Below are positions 17,022 through 25,713 of a DNA stretch of 64,000 nucleotides, one piece after another; the stretch's first letter is position 1; every line of letters begins with the position of its first letter. Both the position numbers and the translations under genes were made by a program. Source of the DNA: Clostridiales bacterium (lineage in GTDB: Bacteria > Bacillota > Clostridia > Oscillospirales > Oscillospiraceae); NCBI GenBank assembly GCA_004557075.1, contig SFEX01000001.1, positions 62,001-126,000 on the forward strand, read 5' to 3'. Under the pieces are notes generated by a model. It was not told where the DNA came from. It saw only the letters and a program-made list of their open reading frames with translations, and made no database searches.

Positions 17022-17730
17022 ATGCCAAAAAAGTAATGGCGGTTCTGCTGACTTTAGTACTTGTGGTGACGATTGTTCCAACAACTGCATTTGCCGCCAG
17101 TAATGAACAACAAATATTTGATTACGTAACTGGAACCATGGGCTTAAACACTGCCGCAGCTTGCGGTGTTCTGGCAAACATAGAGCGGGAATCAAGCTTT
17201 AATCCACATGCGGAATGCATTGATACCAATGGATTAACGAGCTATGGTATCTGTCAGTGGAACGGTGCGCGCTATGATGCGCTAAGAAATTACTGCTCTG
17301 CAAGGGGATATGACTATACAACTTTAAATGGACAACTGCACTATCTTCAATATGAGCTTGAAGGTAGTGAATCCTCAGCTTATTACAGAATTAAGAATGT
17401 GGAAAACACGGCAGACAGAGCATATACCGCAGGTTATAATTGGGCAAGATATTTTGAGAGGTGTGCACAGTATTGGGGTGGTGTAGATCAGTATGCTACA
17501 AGGGGAAATTTAGCAAGAAATACATATGGCGCTACGAGAATAAGCCCGCTGCAAAGCCCGGCGTAACGCTCACAGATATCAACACCGTGACAAACGCCGA
17601 CTTCAAGTCGGCCATACAATGGGCAGCAGGAGAGGGTATCACTACAGGCTACCCCGACGGCAGCTTCCGCCCGAATGCGGGCTGCACCCGCGCCCATGTC
17701 GTGACCTTCATCTACCGTGACATGACCTGA
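17022..17730 (+). pseudogene. Frameshifted secreted phage-tail-lysozyme-like protein with a C-terminal SLH domain
   Basis: The best ribosome binding site (GGAGG, 17009-17013) points to the ATG at 17022, but that frame stops after MPKK. One extra A in the six-A run would join it to the open frame at 17036, which continues a signal peptide (VLLTLVLVVTIVP, cleavage after AFA). The mature part has the phage-tail-lysozyme pattern (GVLANIERESSFNP, YGICQWNGARY). That frame ends at 17566. An S-layer homology domain (GITTGYPDGSFRPNAGCTRA) continues in another frame to 17730; a missing T near 17526 would join them. There is only one SLH unit. Either the gene is decaying or there are two assembly errors. 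A product from 17036-17566 alone is possible but lacks a good start. Confidence 0.75.
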
Positions 17731-17742
17731 AACCAAACAGAG

Positions 17743-17772
17743 AAAGGCTTCCAAAAATGGAAGCCTTTTTTT
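17743..17772 (+). terminator. Terminator after the lysozyme-like pseudogene
   Basis: AAAGGCTTCCA (17743-17753) pairs with TGGAAGCCTTT (17758-17768) around AAAA, followed by T residues. This is a strong intrinsic terminator and insulates mraZ. Confidence 0.92.
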
Positions 17773-17794
17773 CTCATCTGTCACCAAAATGTTC

Positions 17795-17823
17795 TTGCAT
17801 TTTAAAAGTGCAGCCTCTATAAT
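17795..17823 (+). promoter_or_regulatory. Sigma-A promoter of the mraZ cluster
   Basis: TTGCAT (17795-17800), a 17-base spacer and a perfect TATAAT (17818-17823). The predicted start is near 17830, at the first MraZ box. Confidence 0.8.
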
Positions 17824-17830
17824 TGGAATT

Positions 17831-17857
17831 GAAGTGGTGCAAAGTGGTGCAAAGTGC
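17831..17857 (+). promoter_or_regulatory. MraZ box: three direct repeats
   Basis: Three near-identical repeats, GAAGTGG (17831-17837), AAAGTGG (17841-17847) and AAAGTGC (17851-17857), are spaced by TGC or CAT with a 10-base period. This matches the AAAGTG(G/T)-N3 type of MraZ operator described in Mollicutes. Their place right after the predicted start point suits autorepression by MraZ. Confidence 0.8.
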
Positions 17858-17892
17858 ATCGAAACTCCACGAACTTTGGGAGGTGAGGAGCC

Positions 17893-18309
17893 GTGACAGG
17901 TGAATATCAGCACAGCCTTGACTCAAAGGGAAGGCTCTTCATACCGGCCAAGCTCAGGGAAGAACTTGGCGAGGTGTTTTATATAACGCTGTCAATGGAT
18001 AAATGCCTGTCGGCATACAGTGCGCAGAGCTGGCAGGAGTTTTCCGATAAGGTGAACGCCATGAGCTATGTGAAGCAGCGCAAAATGCGGCCGCTGTTTG
18101 CCTACGCGTCAAAATGCGAGCTTGATAATCAGGGCAGGACGCTTATTCCCGCACACCTGAGAGAATATGCCAATCTTACAAAAAACGTCACAGTGGTCGG
18201 CTGCAATAACCATGCTGAGATATGGAATGAGGATGCATGGAAAACTGTGCATGAAGCGGAGATAAGCCCCGAAAATATTGCTTCCGTAATGGAAGAACTG
18301 GAGTTTTGA
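17893..18309 (+). CDS. mraZ: Transcriptional regulator MraZ
   Basis: MraZ is a ring-forming, AbrB-like DNA-binding protein that represses its own division and cell wall cluster. The 138-residue product has the two MraZ repeats, seen as HSLDSKGRLFIPAKLRE near residue 7 and CELDNQGRTLIPAHLREYA near residue 76. It starts with GTG after GGAGGTGAGGAG. Direct-repeat operator boxes lie 36 to 62 bases upstream, and rsmH follows at once. Confidence 0.96.
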   Translation: MTGEYQHSLDSKGRLFIPAKLREELGEVFYITLSMDKCLSAYSAQSWQEFSDKVNAMSYVKQRKMRPLFAYASKCELDNQGRTLIPAHLREYANLTKNVTVVGCNNHAEIWNEDAWKTVHEAEISPENIASVMEELEF

Positions 18310-18310
18310 T

Positions 18311-19240
18311 ATGCCTGAACATATATCGGTATTACTCAATGAATGCATAGAAAATCTTAATATAAAGCCCGACGGCATCTATGTTGACGGAACGCTGGGC
18401 TTAGGCGGCCACTCTGAGCAGATATTAAAGCGGCTCAAAAGCGGAAGGCTTATCGGTATCGACAGGGACGAGAGCGCGATAAAGCGCACCGGGGAGAGGC
18501 TCAAAAGCTATGCAGACAAAATGACGCTTGTTCACGGAAATTTCTGCGATGTGTCCGACATCCTCGATGAGCTCGGAATAGACAGCGTTGACGGAATGCT
18601 TTTTGACCTTGGAGTATCGTCTCCGCAGCTTGACGAGAGCGAGCGTGGATTTTCGTATATGAATGACGCGCCTCTCGATATGCGGATGGATAACACCGGC
18701 GCGCTCACCGCGTGGAATGTTGTAAACGAATGGCCGGAGACGGAGATTATAAGGATCCTGCGCGATTACGGTGAGGAGCGGTATGCAAGGCGCATTGCGC
18801 AGCGTATAGCGGAAAAAAGGGAAGACAAGCCCATAGATACTACGCTGGAGCTTGTTGATATAATAAGATCGGCAATGCCGGCCGCGGCTCTCAGAGAGAA
18901 GCAGCATCCCGCAAAGCGGAGCTTTCAGGCCATAAGGATCGCCGTCAATGACGAGCTGGGTGCGGTTGAAGAAATGATGCGCACAGCGCCGGACAAGCTG
19001 AAGATAGGCGGCAAACTCTGCGTTATCAGCTTTCATTCGCTGGAGGACAGAATAGTCAAAACCGCCATTGCCGCAAGAGAAAACGGCTGCACATGCCCGA
19101 GGGAAGCGCCTATATGCACCTGCGGCTTTGTGCAGACGCTTAGAAATGTACATAGAAAACCAATCGTGCCGTGTGAGGATGAGCTGAATAATAACCCGCG
19201 GTCACGAAGCGCCAAGCTCCGTGTTGCCGAGAGAGTGTAG
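18311..19240 (+). CDS. rsmH: 16S rRNA (cytosine1402-N4)-methyltransferase RsmH
   Basis: RsmH (MraW) methylates the N4 of C1402 in the P site of 16S rRNA. The 309-residue protein has the SAM-binding VDGTLGLGGHSEQIL near residue 25, the DLGVSSPQLDE block near residue 98 and the AIRIAVNDEL block. It starts one base after mraZ. Confidence 0.96.
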   Translation: MPEHISVLLNECIENLNIKPDGIYVDGTLGLGGHSEQILKRLKSGRLIGIDRDESAIKRTGERLKSYADKMTLVHGNFCDVSDILDELGIDSVDGMLFDLGVSSPQLDESERGFSYMNDAPLDMRMDNTGALTAWNVVNEWPETEIIRILRDYGEERYARRIAQRIAEKREDKPIDTTLELVDIIRSAMPAAALREKQHPAKRSFQAIRIAVNDELGAVEEMMRTAPDKLKIGGKLCVISFHSLEDRIVKTAIAARENGCTCPREAPICTCGFVQTLRNVHRKPIVPCEDELNNNPRSRSAKLRVAERV

Positions 19241-19246
19241 GTCAGC

Positions 19247-19636
19247 GTGAAAAATGCAAGCTCCGAATACGATTACAGTTCAGTAAAGCAAAAAACTCAG
19301 AAACGGCAGGTAAGCTCTTACAAATTCAGGCTCAGCGTGTCCATAGTTTTAACGGCTCTGCTTGCGGCAGCAGTGGCGTGCCTGATGATAAAGACACTTT
19401 TTGTCCGTATTGAGCTTACTAAGCAAAATGACATAAACGTTGAGCTGGAAGCTCAGCTTTCAATGCTTGAAGAGGAAAAGCGCCGGCTGATGATAGAGTA
19501 CGAGTCTCATATTGACCTTGGTGATCTTGAGAAAATTGCCGAAAATGAGCTTGGAATGCAAAAGCCGGACGCTTCACAGATAAGAAAAATTGATACAGAC
19601 ACACAGGATAAAGCTCTGATCATCGCTAAAGGATAA
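19247..19636 (+). CDS. ftsL: FtsL/DivIC-like cell division protein
   Basis: This 129-residue protein has the bitopic FtsL layout: a basic cytoplasmic N-terminus, one membrane helix at about residues 29-49, then a coiled-coil stretch (LEAQLSMLEEEKRRLMIEY) outside. FtsL bridges DivIB/DivIC and the PBP-FtsW core. Sequence similarity in this family is low, so the call leans on position between rsmH and the PBP. It uses a GTG start with a weak binding site. Confidence 0.82.
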   Translation: MKNASSEYDYSSVKQKTQKRQVSSYKFRLSVSIVLTALLAAAVACLMIKTLFVRIELTKQNDINVELEAQLSMLEEEKRRLMIEYESHIDLGDLEKIAENELGMQKPDASQIRKIDTDTQDKALIIAKG

Positions 19637-19669
19637 GCTGCATAAGAATATTTTGCTTAAAAGCGATAT

Positions 19670-19688
19670 AGTATGTCTTATACATACT
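19670..19688. repeat. Short inverted repeat before the PBP gene
   Basis: AGTATGT (19670-19676) and ACATACT (19682-19688) form a perfect 7-base inverted repeat around CTTAT, 19 bases before the PBP start. It has no T-tract. A regulator site or a short RNA hairpin are both possible. Confidence 0.4.
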
Positions 19689-19706
19689 TTCTCGCGGAGG
19701 GGTATT

Positions 19707-22034
19707 ATGCAGAAATCCGAAAACCAGAACTTAAACCGCAGACCAAACAGGACAATGCTTCGCCGTACACTATTTCTGATGACAGTGTGCGGCATACTTG
19801 CTTTTGGTATCCTTATTGCGCGGCTGTATATTCTCCAGATAAGGGATCATGAAAAATATGAGGAGCTTGCGATAAGCCAGCAGCTCCGTGAGACCGGCGC
19901 ATCGGCAGAGCGCGGGACGATATACGACTGCAATATGAACGTTCTTGCCATGAGCGCCAATGTCGAAAATGTCTACCTCAGCCCCGCGGAGATAGAAATG
20001 TATAACGAGGACCCTGAGCTTATCGCGGAAAAGCTTTCGGAGATACTCGGCCTTGAATACGACAGCGTGCTTGAAAAGACAAAGAACAACGGTTCTTGGT
20101 ATGCGACAGTGGCGAGAAAAGTCGAGAAGGAGACAGCGGATAAGGTTCGAGAATTTAAGAACGAGTACGGTTTAAAGGGTGTGCGCCTTGAGAGCGATAC
20201 CAAGCGCTATTACCCCTACTCATCTCTTGCCTGCCATGTCATCGGTTTCGTAGGAACGGATAATTACGGCCTTGACGGTCTTGAATCTCAGTATAATTCC
20301 GCGCTTTGCGGAACATCGGGAAAATATATGCGCGCGACAAATGCTTACGGTACGGATCTGCTGTTTAACCAATACGAGGGCTACGTCGGTGCGGAAAACG
20401 GGCTTGACCTTGTTACCACGATCGACCTCACAATACAACATTATGTTGAAAAATCGCTGTATCAGGCGGTCGAGGATTACGATATACAAAACGGTGCCGG
20501 CGCTATCGCCATGGACGTCAAAACAGGTAAAATATTAGCGATGGCATCCATAGGAGGCTACGACCTGAATAACTTCCTTGACGTCAGCGATGAGGCGCAG
20601 AGCGCCATTGACAGCGCGCAAAGCGAGGAAGAAAAGGAGCAGCTTTTAGCTGATGCACAGCGGCTTCAATGGCGCAACAAAACTCTTTCAGATACATATG
20701 AACCCGGCTCGACATTCAAGATAATAACCCTGTCCATGGCTTTAGAGGAGGGAAAAGTCAGCCTTGATGACAGCTTCTTCTGCGGAGGAAATGTTCAGGT
20801 TCAGGGCAGAACAAATCCCGTGCGCTGCTGGAAAACCACCGGACACGGTTCGCAGAATCTGACACAGGCAGTACAGCACTCCTGCAATGTCGCGTTCGTA
20901 AACATCGGCATGCGGGTTGGAGCCGAGACATTCTATAAATACTGCGACGCCTTCGGCTTTCTCAACCTGACTGATGACAGCTCCGAGCAGCTTACCGCCA
21001 AAACGGGTATAGACCTTGGCGGGGAGAGCGGAAGCATCTGGTGGAGCAAGGATACATTTTGCAGCGAAAAGAACAAATCGCAGCTTGCCGCCGCTTCCTT
21101 CGGGCAGACATTCACCATAACGCCGCTTCAGCTTATAACAGCTGTTAGCGCCTGCGTAAACGGCGGATATCTTATGCAGCCGTATATTGCAGAAAGTTTA
21201 CTGGACGCAGACGGAAATACGGTGTATAATCGAGAACCGACAGTTGTGCGTCAGGTAATAAGCGAGGAGACGAGTAAAACCGTTTGCAGCATTCTTGAGC
21301 AGGTCGTGGGCGACCCCAAGGACGGAACGGGAAGGAACGCAGCCGTTGCCGGTTATCGCATCGGCGGCAAGACCGGTACATCGGAGAAGGTCAGCTACGA
21401 GGCTGAGACGGGTAATAAAGAGTATATCGTCTCCTTTATCGGCTTTGCGCCTGCCGATGACCCGCAGATCGCGCTTCTTGTCCTGCTTGATTCTCCGAGT
21501 AATGAATCGGGAGTATATATATCAGGCGGCCAGATGGCAGCGCCGACGGTCGGCAAAATGTTTGCCGATATTCTCCCATATATGGGCATAGAGCCGGTGT
21601 ACGGAGAAGATGAAATTGAAAAGATAGATAAAGCTGTTCCCGAGCTTAAAGGGCTCAGCGTAGACGAAGCCAAATCTAAACTGGCCGACAGCGGCTTTGA
21701 ATGTCGGATCATCGGCATCGGCAGTACCGTCACGAACCAGCTCCCGGCGGCAAACGCCGTAATAGCAGACGGCAGCACGGTGATAATCTATGCCGGGGCC
21801 GAACCATCCGCAGGACTTGAGACGATGCCTGATCTGAGAAATATGAGCTATGCCGACGCTGCGGCAGAGCTAAGTAAATACGGATTGTTTACACGAACGA
21901 GCACGGTAATAAGCTCTTCTGATAACCAGAGCGTTTTCTCACAGAGTATAGCGCCCGGCACTCCCGTAAAGCACGGAACGATAATAGAGGTTACGCTGCT
22001 TTCAGAGGATGAGAGTATGCTGGGTAAGTATTAA
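19707..22034 (+). CDS. Class B penicillin-binding protein with PASTA domains (PBP2B/SpoVD type)
   Basis: This monofunctional transpeptidase cross-links peptidoglycan. The 775-residue protein has an N-terminal membrane helix (about residues 20-42), a dimerisation domain, and a transpeptidase domain with S335-TFK, S392-CN and K555-TGT. Two PASTA domains make up the last 120 residues (LKGLSVDEAKSKL and MPDLRNMSYADAAAEL). The ATG at 19707 follows GCGGAGGGG. It may serve division (PBP2B) or the spore cortex (SpoVD); one gene may do both, as no duplicate is seen here. Confidence 0.93.
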   Translation: MQKSENQNLNRRPNRTMLRRTLFLMTVCGILAFGILIARLYILQIRDHEKYEELAISQQLRETGASAERGTIYDCNMNVLAMSANVENVYLSPAEIEMYNEDPELIAEKLSEILGLEYDSVLEKTKNNGSWYATVARKVEKETADKVREFKNEYGLKGVRLESDTKRYYPYSSLACHVIGFVGTDNYGLDGLESQYNSALCGTSGKYMRATNAYGTDLLFNQYEGYVGAENGLDLVTTIDLTIQHYVEKSLYQAVEDYDIQNGAGAIAMDVKTGKILAMASIGGYDLNNFLDVSDEAQSAIDSAQSEEEKEQLLADAQRLQWRNKTLSDTYEPGSTFKIITLSMALEEGKVSLDDSFFCGGNVQVQGRTNPVRCWKTTGHGSQNLTQAVQHSCNVAFVNIGMRVGAETFYKYCDAFGFLNLTDDSSEQLTAKTGIDLGGESGSIWWSKDTFCSEKNKSQLAAASFGQTFTITPLQLITAVSACVNGGYLMQPYIAESLLDADGNTVYNREPTVVRQVISEETSKTVCSILEQVVGDPKDGTGRNAAVAGYRIGGKTGTSEKVSYEAETGNKEYIVSFIGFAPADDPQIALLVLLDSPSNESGVYISGGQMAAPTVGKMFADILPYMGIEPVYGEDEIEKIDKAVPELKGLSVDEAKSKLADSGFECRIIGIGSTVTNQLPAANAVIADGSTVIIYAGAEPSAGLETMPDLRNMSYADAAAELSKYGLFTRTSTVISSSDNQSVFSQSIAPGTPVKHGTIIEVTLLSEDESMLGKY

Positions 22035-22058
22035 CTAAGAGAATTAAGGGAGAGGTAA

Positions 22059-23510
22059 ATGAAACTTGCTGAAATACTGAAAGACATAGATGTGCTTGAA
22101 CTTGCGGCAGATGCAGGTATGGAGATTGTCGGCATAAGCTACGACTCCCGAAAAACAAAGCCGGGAGATCTGTTTGTCGCAATATCGGGCTTTGCCTCCG
22201 ACGGCTATGATTACATCCCGGCCGCCGTTAAAAACGGGGCATGTGCTGTGTTGTGCGACAGGACACCCAACGTTGACGTGCCTTTCGTCCTTGTCGGCAA
22301 CTGCCGCTATGCCCTTGCGATAGCGAGCCGTAATTATTTCGGCAATCCGGCAGGCAGCATGTGCATGATAGGCATTACCGGAACAAACGGTAAAACGACC
22401 GGCACATATCTCATGAAGCATCTTCTTGAAGAGAAGCTTCATGCCAAGGTCGGAATTATAGGCACAAACGGCAATATGATAGGCTCTGAAACTATACACA
22501 CGGAGCGAACAACACCTGAAAGCTACGAGCTGCAATGTCTTCTGCGTAATATGGCGGACGCCGGCTGCACACATGTCGTGATGGAGGTATCCTCCCACGC
22601 GCTGGCACTCGACCGCGTTGCGGGTATACGCTTTAATGTCGGCGCGTTTACAAACCTCACTCAGGATCATCTTGATTTTCACCACACCATGGAGGAATAT
22701 GCGGCAACCAAGGCGCTTCTTTTTGAGAGCTGTGACTGCGGCTGCGTCAATATAGACGATAAATGGCATGATGAAATTATCAAAAATGCCGCGTGCCGCT
22801 TGCTTACCTATTCCGCATACGGAAAAGATGCAGGCATTGAAGCGAAGAATATTCGCTTGTCGGCCTCAGGCGTGGAGTTTGATGCGGCCTTTGGCGGCGA
22901 CACTGCGCGAGTGAAGCTTGCTATCCCCGGCCAATTTTCCGTTTACAATGCGCTGAATACTATATGCATGGGGCTTGCGCTCGGTCTTAGTCTTGACGAT
23001 TGCGCTGACGCGATGGCGGGCGCTAAGGGCGTAAAGGGCAGAATGGAAGTTGTGCCGACCGACGGTGACTACACGATAATAATCGACTACGCGCACACGC
23101 CCGACGCTCTGGAAAATGCGCTCAAGGCGCTCAGACACGACGGCGGCGGACGGCTGGTTGTGCTGTTCGGTTGCGGCGGAGACCGCGACCGGACAAAGCG
23201 CCCGATCATGGGTAAAATTGCCGCTGACAATGCTGATTTTGTCATAGTGACCAGCGACAATCCCCGCACGGAGGATCCTGACGCTATAATCGCCGAGATA
23301 GTCGCGGGGCTTGAAAACAGCTCTACCGAGCACAAAATTATCTGCGACAGGGCAGAGGCAATAAAATGGGCGATTGACAAGCACATGCCAAATGATGTAA
23401 TATTGCTTGCCGGCAAAGGCCATGAGGACTATCAGGTTGTCGGCACGGAAAAGCACCACATGGATGAGCGCGAGATAGTAGCAGAGCACATAGAGAAGAG
23501 GAAGAGATAA
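22059..23510 (+). CDS. murE: UDP-MurNAc-L-Ala-D-Glu:meso-DAP ligase MurE
   Basis: MurE adds the third amino acid to the muropeptide. The 483-residue enzyme has the ATP loop GITGTNGKTT (to residue 114) and the central HTPDALENAL block. The substrate signature DNPR at 400-403 is the meso-diaminopimelate type, and dapA elsewhere in the window supplies the DAP branch. GGGAGAGG precedes the ATG. murF, which usually follows, is absent. Confidence 0.95.
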   Translation: MKLAEILKDIDVLELAADAGMEIVGISYDSRKTKPGDLFVAISGFASDGYDYIPAAVKNGACAVLCDRTPNVDVPFVLVGNCRYALAIASRNYFGNPAGSMCMIGITGTNGKTTGTYLMKHLLEEKLHAKVGIIGTNGNMIGSETIHTERTTPESYELQCLLRNMADAGCTHVVMEVSSHALALDRVAGIRFNVGAFTNLTQDHLDFHHTMEEYAATKALLFESCDCGCVNIDDKWHDEIIKNAACRLLTYSAYGKDAGIEAKNIRLSASGVEFDAAFGGDTARVKLAIPGQFSVYNALNTICMGLALGLSLDDCADAMAGAKGVKGRMEVVPTDGDYTIIIDYAHTPDALENALKALRHDGGGRLVVLFGCGGDRDRTKRPIMGKIAADNADFVIVTSDNPRTEDPDAIIAEIVAGLENSSTEHKIICDRAEAIKWAIDKHMPNDVILLAGKGHEDYQVVGTEKHHMDEREIVAEHIEKRKR

Positions 23511-24523
23511 TGACACTAAAGCTGATGCTTGCCCTTTTGATGGCATTTATTACTGCGGTTGTAGTAGGAAAATTTTATATTCCCTGGCTAAGAAAGATGA
23601 AAGCAGGGCAGGAGATACGTCAGGACGGGCCGACGTGGCATATGTCCAAAACCGGTACTCCGACAATGGGAGGGGTAATGTTTATTATCGCCTGTGTGTT
23701 CGTGTGCCTGACGGTCGGCTTTGACTCAATGCGGCAGGGCGATTATACCCACATCTTCGTACTTCTGTTTGCTATGGTTTTCGGAGCTATAGGCTTTTTA
23801 GACGACTGGGAAAAGCTTAGGAAGAAGCAAAATCTCGGTTTGAGCGCAAAGGCTAAATTCCTGCTCCAGCTTCTTGCTGCGCTTGCGTTTGTCCTGCTGC
23901 TGAGAAAGCTTGGGTATATATCGACGCACCTCTATATCCCGTTCTGGAACACTGAGGTGTATATACCTGAGGCGCTGTATTTTATTCTTGCGGCATTTAT
24001 AATCGTCGGAACGGTAAACGCTGTCAATATCACCGACGGCATTGACGGCCTTGCAAGCGGAACATCGCTTCCGGTATGCCTTTTCTTCGTGGCGGTCACC
24101 TTCCTCTGGGGCGAGAAATATCTGGCTCTCGGTATTTTTGCCTCCGCGCTTTTAGGCGGGCTTCTTGGCTTCCTCGTTTATAACTTCAATCCAGCTAAGG
24201 TCTTTATGGGCGATACCGGCTCGCTGTTTCTCGGCGGCGCGATCGCCGCTCTTGCGTTTTCATATGATATGCCGCTTATTCTCATCCCCCTCGGCATAGT
24301 GTATATAATAGAAACTCTGTCCGATATTATACAGGTGACTTATTTCAAACTTACCCACGGCAAGCGTGTGTTTAAAATGGCTCCGTTCCATCACCATCTT
24401 GAAATGGGCGGCTGGACGGGCAAGAAGTGGAAGGAAAAAGAAATTTTTGCACTTTTCACTTCCGTCTCCCTTGTTTTTGCAATAATTTCATTCATAGGTA
24501 TATATAATCGTTTCCAGCTCTGA
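23510..24523 (+). CDS. mraY: Phospho-N-acetylmuramoyl-pentapeptide transferase MraY
   Basis: MraY moves phospho-MurNAc-pentapeptide onto undecaprenyl phosphate to make lipid I. The 337-residue, ten-helix protein carries the aspartate-rich GFLDDWEK loop, NITDGIDGLASG, FMGDTGSLFLGG and the MAPFHHHLEMGGW loop. The start codon overlaps the murE stop by one base. The usual next gene, murD, is missing. Confidence 0.96.
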   Translation: MTLKLMLALLMAFITAVVVGKFYIPWLRKMKAGQEIRQDGPTWHMSKTGTPTMGGVMFIIACVFVCLTVGFDSMRQGDYTHIFVLLFAMVFGAIGFLDDWEKLRKKQNLGLSAKAKFLLQLLAALAFVLLLRKLGYISTHLYIPFWNTEVYIPEALYFILAAFIIVGTVNAVNITDGIDGLASGTSLPVCLFFVAVTFLWGEKYLALGIFASALLGGLLGFLVYNFNPAKVFMGDTGSLFLGGAIAALAFSYDMPLILIPLGIVYIIETLSDIIQVTYFKLTHGKRVFKMAPFHHHLEMGGWTGKKWKEKEIFALFTSVSLVFAIISFIGIYNRFQL

Positions 24524-24540
24524 ATACGGAGGATGCGGAT

Positions 24541-25704
24541 ATGCAGTATGGCAGTGCCGAACTCAGAATTAGGGAAACAAATGATAAAACGAAGCTCAGG
24601 GGTATGGATATAGCCTTTCTCTCGCTCGTCATTCTTTTGCTTACCATAGGAGTTACAATGGTGCTGTCGGCAAGCTTTGCCAGAGCATATTTTGACCCGG
24701 GCAATGTTACCGGAGGCAACGCGGCGTATTATTTTATCAGGCAGCTCATATTTGCCGTTCTCGGCATCGCTGCAATGATATTCTGCTCGCGGCTTCCGGT
24801 AGGCTTTTATAAGCGCTTTTCCGTTCCGCTTCTTATTGCGGCGATAGTGCTGCTGCTTCTTGTGCCGCTGATAGGCGTGGAGGCAAACGGCGCAAAACGC
24901 TGGATAGGCGTAGGCAGTCTTACGCTTCAGCCGTCTGAAATAGCAAAATTGGGCGTTATACTGGCATTTTCCGTGATGATATGCAACAATCGCGGAAAGA
25001 TGAAGAGCTTCAAATACGGAATTTTGCCATTCGCGGGCATTCTGCTTGTTATCATCGGCCTGCTGGTACTTGAGCCGCATTTTTCAGCGTCAATAATAAT
25101 AATTGCCGTCGGCGGCGTAATGCTGTTTCTCGGCGGCGCGAGACTTATATGGTTCATCGCCGCAGCAGTAGCGGCTGGCGGCGGTATAGCCGTTTTGCTG
25201 ACACTGTTTCCGTATGCCTCCACGAGGATCACCACATGGCAGGATCCTTTTTCCTCAACCTCGGACGAGGGCTATCAGATAGTGCAGTCTCTTTATTCCA
25301 TAGGCTCGGGCGGGCTTACGGGTCTTGGGCTTGGGCAGAGCAGGCAGAAGTATCTGTATCTGCCAGAGGAGCATAATGACTTCATTTTTTCCGTCGTGTG
25401 CGAGGAGCTGGGTTTCATCGGCGCGGTGCTTATTCTTGTGCTGTTTGCGCTGCTTATTATACGGGGATATTGGATAGCGGTGCATGCGGCGGACAGGTAC
25501 AGCTTTCTCATAAGCGCCGGAATTACCACTCTTCTTGCGATTCAGGTCATTCTCAATGTATCAGTCGTAACAAACCTTGTGCCATGCACGGGAATTTCCT
25601 TGCCGTTTTTCAGCTATGGAGGTACGGCGCTTCTTATACAGATGGCCGAAATGGGCATTGTGCTTAGCGTTTCGCGGGAGATACCCGCAAAAGTGAAAGG
25701 ATAG
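24541..25704 (+). CDS. ftsW: SEDS-family lipid II glycosyltransferase (FtsW/SpoVE)
   Basis: SEDS proteins polymerise lipid II together with a class B PBP. The 387-residue membrane protein has about ten helices and the family blocks AKRWIGVGSLTLQPSEIAKL, EEHNDFIFSVVCEELGF and LPFFSYGGTALL. By position it is FtsW (or the sporulation version SpoVE); sequence reading alone does not separate them. A GGAGG lies before the ATG. Confidence 0.93.
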   Translation: MQYGSAELRIRETNDKTKLRGMDIAFLSLVILLLTIGVTMVLSASFARAYFDPGNVTGGNAAYYFIRQLIFAVLGIAAMIFCSRLPVGFYKRFSVPLLIAAIVLLLLVPLIGVEANGAKRWIGVGSLTLQPSEIAKLGVILAFSVMICNNRGKMKSFKYGILPFAGILLVIIGLLVLEPHFSASIIIIAVGGVMLFLGGARLIWFIAAAVAAGGGIAVLLTLFPYASTRITTWQDPFSSTSDEGYQIVQSLYSIGSGGLTGLGLGQSRQKYLYLPEEHNDFIFSVVCEELGFIGAVLILVLFALLIIRGYWIAVHAADRYSFLISAGITTLLAIQVILNVSVVTNLVPCTGISLPFFSYGGTALLIQMAEMGIVLSVSREIPAKVKG

Positions 25705-25713
25705 AGATAATAT

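Noticed and set aside
17461..17730. Stand-alone small SLH protein
   Set aside because: No binding site or signal peptide; the N-terminal part is out-of-frame lysozyme sequence. It is the detached C-terminus of the pseudogene.
22044..22769. Minus-strand frame of 241 codons opposite murE
   Set aside because: Antisense to a clear essential gene with intact motifs; composition is not protein-like.
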